Shown: in pieces, positions 1 to 6,552 of the stretch
How the letters are laid out: each line of letters begins with the position of its first letter
Numbering within the stretch: position 1 is the stretch's first letter
Assembly (NCBI GenBank): GCA_028711355.1
Contig: JAQTSL010000177.1
Coordinates: forward strand, 1-7,689
Direction: 5' to 3'
Length of the DNA stretch: 7,689 bases
Source of the DNA: Rhodoferax sp.
GTDB taxonomy: Bacteria > Pseudomonadota > Gammaproteobacteria > Burkholderiales > Burkholderiaceae_C
Position numbers and translations under genes: made by a program
Notes under the pieces: generated by a model
Told to the model about the DNA's origin: nothing
Seen by the model: only the letters and a program-made list of their open reading frames with translations
Database searches by the model: none

Positions 1-500
1 AGCCCGGCAGCTTCCGCCAGCCCCTGACTGTCCTGCACTTTTTCACGTCGTGAAGCCGCAATCAGCACATCAACGTCGCCAGAACCGTTGGCGCAGGGAC
101 CAACGATGCAAAAATCACGGCTGACCTCGTCCAACGGAAACGGAATGTACTGACTGGCCTCTGACTCAACTTGTTCTTCCAGCTCCTGGTCAGTCAGCCC
201 GCCCGACAAAACGATTTTTTTGGTGATCACGGCAGATGGCGGCAAGGCCATGACAACATTTTTGGTCTTGGTCCCACTTTTTTTGACCAGCCGCCGAACC
301 GCATTGGCAACTTCGTCAAATTTGTCAATATTACCTTCGGTAATCCAGCCCGGTTCCAACGGCACAGTGGCACAGTTTTCAAGAATATAACGCCCGGCCT
401 TGTCCTGCCCCAATTCGACCAGTTTGACACTTGACGAGCTGAAGTCCAGACCAAACATCGGTGCCGGTTGACGACTAAATAACGAGCCCAGAGAAAGCAA
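1..500 (-). CDS. pilM: Type IV pilus assembly protein PilM, N-terminal part (runs off left edge)
   Basis: PilM is a cytoplasmic actin-like ATPase-fold protein that binds the N-terminal tail of PilN and links the inner-membrane PilN/PilO platform to the type IV pilus machine. About 166 codons are visible; the C-terminal half lies beyond the window. Seen here: GLDFSSSSVKLVELG near the N terminus (first strand and phosphate-loop region of the actin fold), then VVMALPPSAVITKKI and a segment ending QYIPFPLDEVSRDF, all typical of PilM. An ATG at 458 is possible, but the frame stays open upstream and reads LSLGSLFSRQPAP before it, as I recall from Comamonadaceae PilM proteins. A TTG at 500 preceded by AGGGG at 6-nt spacing is the better start. 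The gene diverges from ponA, as pilMNOPQ does in Pseudomonas and many betaproteobacteria. Family call very secure; start moderately so. Confidence 0.93.
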   Translation of the reverse strand, partial: MLSLGSLFSRQPAPMFGLDFSSSSVKLVELGQDKAGRYILENCATVPLEPGWITEGNIDKFDEVANAVRRLVKKSGTKTKNVVMALPPSAVITKKIVLSGGLTDQELEEQVESEASQYIPFPLDEVSRDFCIVGPCANGSGDVDVLIAASRREKVQDSQGLAEAAG

Positions 501-506
501 AATTAA

Positions 507-511
507 CCCCT
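507..511 (-). promoter_or_regulatory. Ribosome binding site supporting a TTG start for pilM
   Basis: On the minus strand AGGGG lies six bases before TTG (500-498). The internal ATG at 458 has no comparable purine-rich site; its upstream bases are CCGGCACCG. An in-frame TAG (514-512) closes the frame just upstream, so the N-terminal extension can only begin between there and 458. Confidence 0.6.
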
Positions 512-553
512 AAAGAAGCCGAAAAAGCCAATTCACTTTGACAATTCACTTCA

Positions 554-582
554 ATGCTATCAGCAAGATAGTTGTTCAGCAA
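554..582 (-). promoter_or_regulatory. Possible sigma70-type promoter for pilM
   Basis: Reading leftward, TTGCTG (582-577) is followed after exactly 17 bases by TAGCAT (559-554). Matches to consensus are 3 of 6 and 4 of 6. A transcript would start near 547, about 47 bases before the TTG start. This is a weak match with good spacing and position. I found no convincing promoter for ponA in the other direction in this 254-bp gap. Confidence 0.3.
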
Positions 583-754
583 AGATTTTCCGACTTTTTT
601 TCCAAAGCCAACGTTGCCAAAAGGTAAACCATGGAACTCTGAACGCGAGTATGTTACCGCCCCAGCAAGCCGCAAGTGCAGGCGCGCCACACAATGAGAT
701 ACTCTGCGCCCGTGATCCGGCGTCTCACCTGATTTGCCTCGAGCCTATTTTTTT

Positions 755-3112
755 ATGACCGACACCAACCCTGCGCCAGCGCGCGCACCGATGCATTGGG
801 CCCTCAAGTTGCCATTGATCGCCTTGGGGCTGCTCATGGCGTCCTTGGCCAGCCTGGCGCTGCTGGTCGGGCTGGCGATGGCCGTGGCCTACCCCAATCT
901 GCCCGATATTTCCGAACTGGCAGACTACCGGCCAAAATTGCCACTGCGCATCTACTCGGCCGAGGGCGTGCTGATCGGCGAGTTTGGCGAGGAACGTCGC
1001 CATCTCACGCCGATCGCAGAAATTCCGGTGGTGATGAAGCAGGCGGTGCTGGCGATTGAGGACGCACGCTTTTACCAGCATGGTGGCGTGGACTACATCG
1101 GCATTGCCCGCGCCGCGCTGGCCAACCTGGGGCGCATCAAGAGTCAGGGTGCCTCTACCATCACCATGCAGTTGGCACGCAACGTGTATTTGTCCACTGA
1201 AAAAACCTACACCCGCAAGATTTACGAAATCCTGCTGACCTTCAAACTCGAACACATGCTCAGCAAAGACCAGATTCTGGAAATCTACATGAACCAGATC
1301 TTCTTGGGCAACCGCGCTTACGGTTTTGCCGCAGCATCCGAAACCTATTTCGGCAAGCCGCTACAACAGATTTCGGTCGCCGAAGCCGCCATGCTGGCGG
1401 GCCTGCCCAAAGCTCCTTCGGCCTATAACCCGATTAACAACCCCAAGCGCGCCCGCTCCCGCCAGTTGTACATCATTGAGCGGATGCAGGACAACGGCTT
1501 TATTACCGCCGCCCAAGCGCAGGCCGCCAAACAGGAGCCGCTCAAGGTACGTTCCAGCGGTGACAGCAACGTTGTGCATGCCGAGTACCTGGCCGAAACC
1601 GTGCGCCAACTGATCTACGCCCAGTACGGCGACGGCACCTATACACGCGGCTTGAACGTCCACACCACCCTGCGCGCGGCCGACCAGATCGCCGCCTACG
1701 AGGCGCTGCGCAACGGCATCATGTCCTATGAACGGCGCCAGGTCTATCGTGGTCCGGAAAAGTTTCTCAGCCTGCCCGGCGAACCAGCCGCCGCCGATGA
1801 CGTCATCGACGAGGCGTTGCAGGAGCACCCCGACAACGGCAATGTGCTATCGGCGGTGGTACTGCAAGCCAACCCAAAGCTGATCCGGGCAGTACGCCAG
1901 AACGGCGACGTGATTGAAATCACCGGCGCCGGTCTGCAACCCGCCACCTCCGGCCTGTCCGACAAGGCGCCAGCCAACATCAAAATCCGTCCTGGTGCGG
2001 TGATCCGTATCGTGCAAACGCCCAAATCCAGTTGGGAAATCACGCAATTGCCCGAGGTCGAAGGTGCGTTTGTCGCGATCGACCCGCAAAGCGGCGCCAT
2101 CCGCGCGCTGGTGGGTGGTTTCGACTTCGAGAAGAACAAGTTCAACCACGTCACGCAAGCCTGGCGCCAGCCGGGTTCCAGCTTCAAACCGTTCATCTAT
2201 TCGGCTGCGCTCGAGCACGGCATCACGCCGGCCACCATCATCAACGACGGCCCGCTGTTTTTTGACGCTGGTGTGACTGGCGGGCAACCCTGGGAACCAA
2301 AAAACTATGACGGCAAATTTGAGGGACCGATGCCGATGCGCCGGGCCCTGGCCAAATCCAAAAACATGGTATCGATCCGGATTTTGCAAGTGGTGGGTGC
2401 CCAGAACGCGCAAGACTGGATCACCAGGTTTGGTTTTGACGCCGACAAACACCCACCGTACCTGACGATGGCGCTGGGCGCCGGATCGGTGACGCCGATG
2501 CAAATGGCGACCGCGTATTCGGTATTTGCCAACGGCGGCTATCGCGTCAATCCCTGGATCATCAGCAAAGTCACCGACCAGCGCGGCAAGGTACTGACAC
2601 AATTTCAGCCCGCGCTGCTGGATCAATCGATGCGCGTGATCGAAGCCCGCAACGCCTTCATCATGGACAGCCTGTTGCAGGAGGTCACCCGTACCGGCAC
2701 CGCCGCATCAGCACAGGCGATCCTGAAGCGCCCTGACCTTTACGGCAAGACCGGCACCACCAACGATTCGATGGATGCCTGGTTCGCCGGTTTCCAACCC
2801 ACGCTGGCGGCCATTACCTGGATCGGCTACGACACGCCGCGCAAACTGGGCAGCCGCGAAACCGGTGGCGGCTTAAGCCTGCCAGTCTGGATTCAGTTTA
2901 TGGCCAAGGCACTCAAGGACGTGGCGGTGTCCGAGATGCCCGTTCCCGAGGGCATCGTCAACACTTCAGGCGAGTGGTTCTATGATGAATACAGCGGCGG
3001 CGCAGGCATCACCACGCTGGGGATAGAAAGTGGCAGCCAGGCCCCACGGCAGTTGCTACCAATGCCGCTGGACGAGGAAAAGAAAAAAATCCTCGACCTG
3101 TTCAAAAACTAA
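755..3112 (+). CDS. mrcA: Penicillin-binding protein 1A (bifunctional glycosyltransferase/transpeptidase)
   Basis: Class A PBP that polymerises lipid II into glycan strands and cross-links the peptides on the periplasmic side of the inner membrane. With the ATG at 755 it is 785 aa, in the family range. Order of parts: short cytoplasmic tail, one membrane segment (about 17-46), GT51 glycosyltransferase with catalytic EDARF (Glu102) and GASTITMQ (132-139), an inserted region (about 300-435) probably holding the OB-like domain, then the transpeptidase with SSFK (Ser475 nucleophile, Lys478), SKN (535-537) and KTGT (665-668). All key residues are present. A TTG at 734 would add seven residues; neither start has a clear Shine-Dalgarno, so the ATG is chosen by convention. 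The gene is also called ponA. It diverges from pilM and converges on cyaY across a repeat cluster. Confidence 0.97.
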   Translation: MTDTNPAPARAPMHWALKLPLIALGLLMASLASLALLVGLAMAVAYPNLPDISELADYRPKLPLRIYSAEGVLIGEFGEERRHLTPIAEIPVVMKQAVLAIEDARFYQHGGVDYIGIARAALANLGRIKSQGASTITMQLARNVYLSTEKTYTRKIYEILLTFKLEHMLSKDQILEIYMNQIFLGNRAYGFAAASETYFGKPLQQISVAEAAMLAGLPKAPSAYNPINNPKRARSRQLYIIERMQDNGFITAAQAQAAKQEPLKVRSSGDSNVVHAEYLAETVRQLIYAQYGDGTYTRGLNVHTTLRAADQIAAYEALRNGIMSYERRQVYRGPEKFLSLPGEPAAADDVIDEALQEHPDNGNVLSAVVLQANPKLIRAVRQNGDVIEITGAGLQPATSGLSDKAPANIKIRPGAVIRIVQTPKSSWEITQLPEVEGAFVAIDPQSGAIRALVGGFDFEKNKFNHVTQAWRQPGSSFKPFIYSAALEHGITPATIINDGPLFFDAGVTGGQPWEPKNYDGKFEGPMPMRRALAKSKNMVSIRILQVVGAQNAQDWITRFGFDADKHPPYLTMALGAGSVTPMQMATAYSVFANGGYRVNPWIISKVTDQRGKVLTQFQPALLDQSMRVIEARNAFIMDSLLQEVTRTGTAASAQAILKRPDLYGKTGTTNDSMDAWFAGFQPTLAAITWIGYDTPRKLGSRETGGGLSLPVWIQFMAKALKDVAVSEMPVPEGIVNTSGEWFYDEYSGGAGITTLGIESGSQAPRQLLPMPLDEEKKKILDLFKN

Positions 3113-3126
3113 CAACCATGACAACA

Positions 3127-3234
3127 AAGCCACCCCGAAGCATGAAAGATGGCTGTCACAAGCGGACCCCGATCCGCAATCCATGGCTGCAAATGCACTG
3201 GATACCGGGTCGTGGCCCGGTATGACAACCCGTT
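3127..3234 (+). repeat. Two-hairpin intergenic repeat 'R', copy A
   Basis: A stretch of about 108 bp is repeated in inverted orientation at 7498-7607 with roughly 88% identity by eye. It contains two perfect hairpins: GCGGA/TCCGC (3162-3166 with 3173-3177) and ATACCGGG/CCCGGTAT (3202-3209 with 3216-3223, 6-nt loop). Between copies the first stem changes from GCGGA/TCCGC to GCGGG/CCCGC, a compensating pair that argues the fold is maintained. No T-tract follows either hairpin, so it is not a classical intrinsic terminator. Short reading frames across it are not credible genes. Confidence 0.85.
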
Positions 3235-3237
3235 CTT

Positions 3238-3251
3238 TCACGTTAACGTGA
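3238..3251. repeat. 14-bp perfect palindrome joining R and F repeats
   Basis: TCACGTTAACGTGA reads the same on both strands. It sits exactly between the R element and the first F hairpin unit. Related bases occur at the other two repeat sites: GTTAACGTGAGACC at 7429-7440 and TTTCACGTTAA at 5834-5844. It looks like a junction or half-site belonging to the composite element. Confidence 0.65.
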
Positions 3252-3487
3252 GACCTTGCGGGACAGACCAGGATTTGCGTAGCAAATCTGCTCTGTCCTC
3301 AACTGATTAAGACCTTGCGGGACAGACCAGGATTTGCGTAGCAAATCTGCTCTGTCCTCAACTGATTAAGACCTTGCGGGACAGACCAAGACTACGCGCA
3401 GCGAGCTTGCTCTGTCCTCAACTGATTAAGACCTTGCGGGACAGACCAGGATTTGCGTAGCAAATCTGCTCTGTCCTCAACTGATTA
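3251..3487 (+). repeat. Four tandem F-type hairpin units (59/60 bp)
   Basis: Units are 3251-3309, 3310-3368, 3369-3428 and 3429-3487. Units 1, 2 and 4 match by eye; unit 3 is 60 bp with a different centre. Each begins AGACCTTGCGGG and ends CTCAACTGATTA and can fold into a long hairpin: outer stem GGACAGA/TCTGTCC (3261-3267 with 3292-3298 in unit 1), inner stem ATTTGC/GCAAAT with a GTA loop and one bulged G. The array lies between convergent mrcA and cyaY, and its last unit overlaps the cyaY stop codon. It may act as a two-way transcription barrier or stabilise mRNA ends, but there is no U-tract; that role is inference. Confidence 0.93.
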
Positions 3488-3814
3488 AGCGCCGAACGTC
3501 AGGCGCCCACCCGCCTGTTCGCTGGCGTAGCGCGACAGTGAGGCAAAAAACTCGCCCTGGCCCTTGCTGTCATTCCACTGGCTGCCATCAAATTTATAGT
3601 GAAATCCACCGCATTTAGCGGCTAGCCAGACCTCATGCAGCGGCTTTTGCAGGTTGATCACAATCTGGCTGCGGTTGGCAAACGCCAGCGTGACCATGCC
3701 ACCGCTGCGCTGGTTGTCGATGTCGGCGTCGGTGCTTTCGTTGATGCGGTCACAAGAAACCTCGACCGCCTTGAGCAAACGTTCGGCCTGTTCCATGAAT
3801 TCGGAGTCTGTCAT
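3485..3814 (-). CDS. cyaY: Frataxin-like iron-binding protein CyaY
   Basis: Cytoplasmic bacterial frataxin, 109 aa from the ATG at 3814, matching the usual length of about 106-109. It binds iron through acidic residues of the first helix and strand and modulates iron-sulfur cluster assembly on IscS. Seen: MTDSEF start as in the family, acidic N-terminal helix, DADIDNQRSGGMVTLAF strand region, and the conserved INLQKPLHEVWLAAK (53-67) followed by GGFHYKFDGSQW. An upstream in-frame ATG (3844) would add ten residues unlike the family and overlap lptM, so it is not used. The stop codon TAA is the first three bases of the adjacent F repeat read leftward. The gene diverges from lptM with 12 bp between start codons, a pairing conserved in many proteobacteria. 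Only a weak GGCGA-like site precedes the start. Confidence 0.93.
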   Translation of the reverse strand: MTDSEFMEQAERLLKAVEVSCDRINESTDADIDNQRSGGMVTLAFANRSQIVINLQKPLHEVWLAAKCGGFHYKFDGSQWNDSKGQGEFFASLSRYASEQAGGRLTFGA

Positions 3815-3826
3815 TACAATTTCGCC

Positions 3827-4030
3827 ATGCTGTGGATGAAACAAATTCTAGTGCCTGCGCTTGTCCTTGCCGCCTGCGCGGTCACTCTGGCAGGCTGCGG
3901 GCAAACCGGTGCACTGTATTTGCCCGTCAACCCGGCGCTGGCCAACCGCGCGACCGTGCCTGAATCGCTGTTGCCCGATGCGGCAACCGCCCGCCCCGCA
4001 GACAAAACTTCGGCACCTGCCAACCGTTAG
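3827..4030 (+). CDS. lptM: Small outer-membrane lipoprotein LptM (YifL family)
   Basis: 67 aa from the ATG at 3827 (64 aa if the ATG at 3836 is used). The N terminus is a lipoprotein signal: Lys5, a hydrophobic stretch, then lipobox LAGC with Cys24 as the lipidated residue. GQTGALYLP directly after the cysteine is the hallmark of the LptM/YifL family, whose E. coli member helps LptD fold and form correct disulfides at the outer membrane. The rest is an Ala/Pro-rich, probably disordered tail. No clear Shine-Dalgarno precedes either start. In relatives lptM is usually followed by lysA; here it instead ends against msrQ, the two stop codons (TAG at 4028-4030 and TAA at 4029-4027) overlapping by two bases. 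No lysA is seen in the window. Confidence 0.87.
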   Translation: MLWMKQILVPALVLAACAVTLAGCGQTGALYLPVNPALANRATVPESLLPDAATARPADKTSAPANR

Positions 4031-4665
4031 GCGGCCTTGGCACTGAGCCACGCGCGCCAGGCGCGCCAGCCCAGCAACACGGCCAATATCAGCGCGTACA
4101 GCGCCACTTCGGCCAGATCGTTTTTTGCCGATCGCATCCAAAAGAAGTGCAGCACCGACAAACCCGCGACCAGATAGACGGCGCGGTGCAGACGCTTCCA
4201 GTTGCGGCCACCTAACCACTGCACCGCCCGGTCCCACGACGTCAACGCCAACGCCAGTAACAACAACCACGACGAGAAGCCCACCAGAATGAACGGTCGC
4301 TTGCCAATGTCTTTGGCCATGTCGGCCAGTTCCAGCCCCATGTCAAACCAGCCGTAGCTCAGAGCGTGCAGCGTAGCGTAAAAGAACACGAACAAGCCCA
4401 CCATGCGCCGCAGCCGCGCCAGCTCGGGCCAGCCAAAACTGACACGCAGCGGCGTCAACGCCAGCACCAGGCACAGCAGGCGCAGCGTCCAGTCGCCGCT
4501 GGCGCGCACCAGCGCCTGCGCCGGGTTGGCGCCCAGCAGATGGTTGGCCGCAGCGTAGATCAGCCACGCCAGCGGACACAGCAGCAAGACAAAAATCAGC
4601 GGCTTGGTCGCAAGGCGCCGCCAACGCCAGCGTCCAACGGCTGAAGGCTCAGCCACAGTGCTCAC
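4027..4665 (-). CDS. msrQ: MsrQ, haem-binding membrane subunit of periplasmic methionine sulfoxide reductase
   Basis: 212-aa integral membrane protein of the ferric-reductase-like family (formerly YedZ). It takes electrons from the cytoplasmic side or the quinone pool and passes them to MsrP. Hydrophobic segments lie at about 22-43, 60-75, 88-105, 124-142, 160-177 and 184-205. Histidines in conserved contexts are His100 (YATLHALSYG), His160 (WKRLHRAVY) and His173 (LHFFWM), the likely haem ligands. GANPAQALVRASGDW (45-59) is the usual family loop. It starts three bases after the msrP stop, so the two are one operon. The GTG at 4665 lies directly on a GAAGG motif; a second in-frame GTG at 4656 has that motif nine bases upstream and may be the real start, shortening the protein by three residues. 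Confidence 0.93.
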   Translation of the reverse strand: MSTVAEPSAVGRWRWRRLATKPLIFVLLLCPLAWLIYAAANHLLGANPAQALVRASGDWTLRLLCLVLALTPLRVSFGWPELARLRRMVGLFVFFYATLHALSYGWFDMGLELADMAKDIGKRPFILVGFSSWLLLLALALTSWDRAVQWLGGRNWKRLHRAVYLVAGLSVLHFFWMRSAKNDLAEVALYALILAVLLGWRAWRAWLSAKAA

Positions 4666-4668
4666 CCT

Positions 4669-5667
4669 TCAGAAAAATTTCTTCAAGTCCATACCCGCGT
4701 AGAGCTGCCCCACCTGCGCTTCGTAACCGTTGAACAGCAGCGTCTTGCGCTTTCTGGCAAACAGTCCGTCTTCACCGATGCGCCGTTCACTGCCCTGGCT
4801 CCAGCGTGGGTGATCCACCTGCGGGTTGACGTTGGAATAAAACCCGTACTCATGCGCCGCTGCTTTGTTCCAGGCGGTTGGCGGCTGCTGGTCCGTGAAC
4901 CGGATGCGCACCAGACTCTTGCTGCTTTTGAAGCCGTACTTCCAAGGCACCACCAGCCGCAGCGGCGCGCCATTCTGGTTGGGCAACACCGCGCCGTACA
5001 TGCCAAAGGCCAGCAAGGTCAGCGGATGCATGGCCTCGTCCAACCGCAGCCCCTCCACATAGGGCCAGTCCAACACACGCGAGCGCACACCAGGCATGGT
5101 CGCGGGATCGGCCAGCGTGACAAATTCGACAAACTTGGCACTGCCCAGCGGCTGCACCCGCTTAATCAGGTTGGCGAGCGAATAACCCACCCACGGAATC
5201 ACCATCGACCAGCCCTCGACGCAACGCAAGCGGTAAATGCGCTCTTCCAGTGCGCTGAGCTTGAGCAAATCTTCTATCGCAAAACGGCCGGGCTTGGCCA
5301 CCAGACCGTCAACCTGGACCGTCCAGGGGCTGGTTTTCAGCGCCCCGGCAGTGCGCGCCGGGTCCGCCTTGTCGGTGCCAAATTCGTAGAAATTGTTGTA
5401 GCTGGTGGCGTCTTTGATATCGGTCGGCTGGTCCATGCTCAGCGCGCCCGGCACGGCCGATCGAACCACACCGAGCAGACGCTTGGCCCCGCCGGGTGCC
5501 GTGGCTTGCGCAAACGCGGCGCGTCCCGCCCAACCGGTCAGCGCCGCCCCGGCGGCGATACCGGTCATGGCCCCGATCAGCTCGCGGCGCGCGCGGTACA
5601 CCGGCTCGGGCGTGATCTGGCCGGGGCACCCGTGATTGAAACCGTTGGATGAAGAGTGGATAAGCAT
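4669..5667 (-). CDS. msrP: MsrP, molybdopterin-dependent periplasmic methionine sulfoxide reductase
   Basis: 332-aa catalytic subunit (formerly YedY) that reduces methionine sulfoxide in oxidised periplasmic proteins using a mononuclear molybdopterin cofactor. The N terminus is a Tat signal: RARRELIGA with Arg27-Arg28, a hydrophobic stretch and a likely cut after AFA (about residue 53), as expected for a protein exported folded with cofactor. YRLRCVEGWSMVIPW holds Cys149, the molybdenum ligand. YNNFYEFGTDK (90-100) and the later PWKYGFKSSKSLVRI are family signatures. Start ATG at 5667 has AAGGA about eight bases upstream. msrQ follows with a 3-bp gap. I could not identify a promoter with confidence; TATGCT (5699-5694) is -10-like but lacks a -35. 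No HprRS-type two-component genes are present nearby. Confidence 0.95.
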   Translation of the reverse strand: MLIHSSSNGFNHGCPGQITPEPVYRARRELIGAMTGIAAGAALTGWAGRAAFAQATAPGGAKRLLGVVRSAVPGALSMDQPTDIKDATSYNNFYEFGTDKADPARTAGALKTSPWTVQVDGLVAKPGRFAIEDLLKLSALEERIYRLRCVEGWSMVIPWVGYSLANLIKRVQPLGSAKFVEFVTLADPATMPGVRSRVLDWPYVEGLRLDEAMHPLTLLAFGMYGAVLPNQNGAPLRLVVPWKYGFKSSKSLVRIRFTDQQPPTAWNKAAAHEYGFYSNVNPQVDHPRWSQGSERRIGEDGLFARKRKTLLFNGYEAQVGQLYAGMDLKKFF

Positions 5668-5780
5668 CTGCGTGTCCTTTTAACCTTGGTCGGACAAGCA
5701 TAGACGTTCTTACAGAAATGTGCATCCAGGGCACTGAAAACCCACGCGCAAGGGCTGAAAAAAATAGATGCCATTGCGGA

Positions 5781-5799
5781 CCCCGGATCAGGTCCGGGG
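5781..5799 (-). terminator. GC-rich hairpin downstream of cytochrome c4 gene, possible terminator
   Basis: CCCCGGA/TCCGGGG forms a perfect 7-bp stem with a 5-nt loop. Reading leftward from the cytochrome gene, a run of seven T follows about 15 bases later (ATTTTTTTCAG near 5766-5756). That distance is longer than in a classical intrinsic terminator, so the role is uncertain. The hairpin may instead belong to the intergenic repeat remnant beside it. Confidence 0.35.
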
Positions 5800-5813
5800 C
5801 AGGCTTGTCGTGA

Positions 5814-5863
5814 CCCGGTATGACAACCTGTTATTTCACGTTAAAGGTCTGCCCCGCAAGTCT
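5814..5863. repeat. Degraded remnant of the R/F composite repeat
   Basis: CCCGGTATGACAACC and then TTTCACGTTAA (5814-5844) match the right end of R copy A and its junction. GGTCTGCCCCGCAAGTCT (5846-5863) is a partial F unit in reverse orientation; its reverse complement aligns with AGACCTTGCGGGACAGACC with two differences. The rest of both elements is missing. This lies in the 217-bp gap between msrP and the cytochrome gene (5668-5885), where I see no gene. Confidence 0.7.
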
Positions 5864-5885
5864 CATCGACTTGAATGTGAAATAT

Positions 5886-6515
5886 TCAGTGCAGCCCGGC
5901 GATGTAATCCGCCACCGCGCGGATTTCGCGGTCGTTGAGCTTGGCCGCCACCTGCGTCATCTGCACGCTGTTTTGCCGCACGCCGTCCCGGAACGCCGTC
6001 AACTGGGCCACAGCGTAGTCCGCGTGCTGACCGCTCAGGCGCGGGTACTGGGCCGGAATCCCGGCACCATTGGGACTGTGGCAACCGGCACACGCTGGAA
6101 TCTGCCGATCGGCAATGCCGCCACGGTAAATTTTTTCGCCCAGCAGCACCAGCTCTTTGTCTTTGGCCGCACCCGGTACTGCCTTTTTGCTGCTGACCCA
6201 GTAAGCGATATTGACCATATCGGCGTCGCTCAGTGGCGCGGCCATGCCGTTCATGACCGCGTTTTCGCGCTTGCCCGCTTTGAATTCTGTGAGCTGCTTG
6301 ATCAGGTACTGCGGGTGCTGCTGCGCCAACTTGGGGTTGACCGGGATCACCGAATTGCCATCGGGACCGTGACAGGCGATGCAGACCCCCGAGAAACTGG
6401 CTTCACCTTTGGCCAGATCGGGTTTGGCAGCCGCTGCGCCAGGTTGCTGCGCAACTGCGCCCAAGGCCGTTGCCGACAGCGTGGCAGCGATGATTATCGA
6501 GGAGAAAATCTTCAT
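5886..6515 (-). CDS. Dihaem cytochrome c4
   Basis: 209-aa periplasmic electron carrier, usually handing electrons from the bc1 complex to terminal oxidases. Signal peptide at 1-22 (MKIFSSIIIAATLSATALGAV, cut near AVA/QQ). Two similar c-type domains: CIACH (45-49) and CAGCH (142-146) bind the two haems covalently. Probable axial methionines are Met91 in NGMAAPLSDADM and Met186 in VQMTQVAAKLNDREI, each before the matching LSD/LND motif of its domain. The start ATG at 6515 begins a clean signal peptide; an in-frame ATG at 6569 would add 18 polar residues before it and is rejected. No strong Shine-Dalgarno is visible. The gene is divergent from engB, a neighbourhood shared with Pseudomonas. In relatives I recall resB-ccsB following; here msrP follows after a repeat remnant. 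Confidence 0.93.
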   Translation of the reverse strand: MKIFSSIIIAATLSATALGAVAQQPGAAAAKPDLAKGEASFSGVCIACHGPDGNSVIPVNPKLAQQHPQYLIKQLTEFKAGKRENAVMNGMAAPLSDADMVNIAYWVSSKKAVPGAAKDKELVLLGEKIYRGGIADRQIPACAGCHSPNGAGIPAQYPRLSGQHADYAVAQLTAFRDGVRQNSVQMTQVAAKLNDREIRAVADYIAGLH

Positions 6516-6531
6516 GGTCTGTGCGGTGTTA

Positions 6532-6549
6532 CCGGTGTTTCGAAACCGG
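6532..6549. repeat. Short inverted repeat in the cytochrome c4 leader
   Basis: CCGG-tg-TTTC faces GAAACCGG, giving an 8-bp stem with a two-base bulge and almost no loop. As DNA it could be a regulator site; as RNA the missing loop would force the inner pairs open. It lies between the cytochrome start codon and the divergent -10 boxes. Function unknown. Confidence 0.4.
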
Positions 6550-6552
6550 CGG

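Noticed and set aside
538..566. TTGACA as a -35 for ponA
   Set aside because: A perfect -35 hexamer at 538-543, but no acceptable -10 at 16-18 bp spacing, and it lies over 200 bp from the gene.
1847..2626. 259-codon open frame antisense to mrcA
   Set aside because: A shadow frame in GC-rich coding sequence; the product shows no recognisable domain and the sense strand carries intact transpeptidase motifs.
3251..3487. CRISPR array
   Set aside because: Whole 59-60 bp units repeat with no unique spacers, and there are no cas genes.
3251..3487. Integron attC sites
   Set aside because: The hairpin with a bulged base is reminiscent of attC, but I find no GTTRRRY / RYYYAAC box pair at the unit ends and no cassettes between units.
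3771..3799. lptM promoter TTGAGC with CATGAA at 17 bp
   Set aside because: The -10 half matches only three of six positions; too weak to list.
4810..5652. 280-codon open frame antisense to msrP
   Set aside because: Shadow of msrP, whose cofactor and Tat motifs are intact; the product is Arg/His/Gln-rich with no recognisable features.
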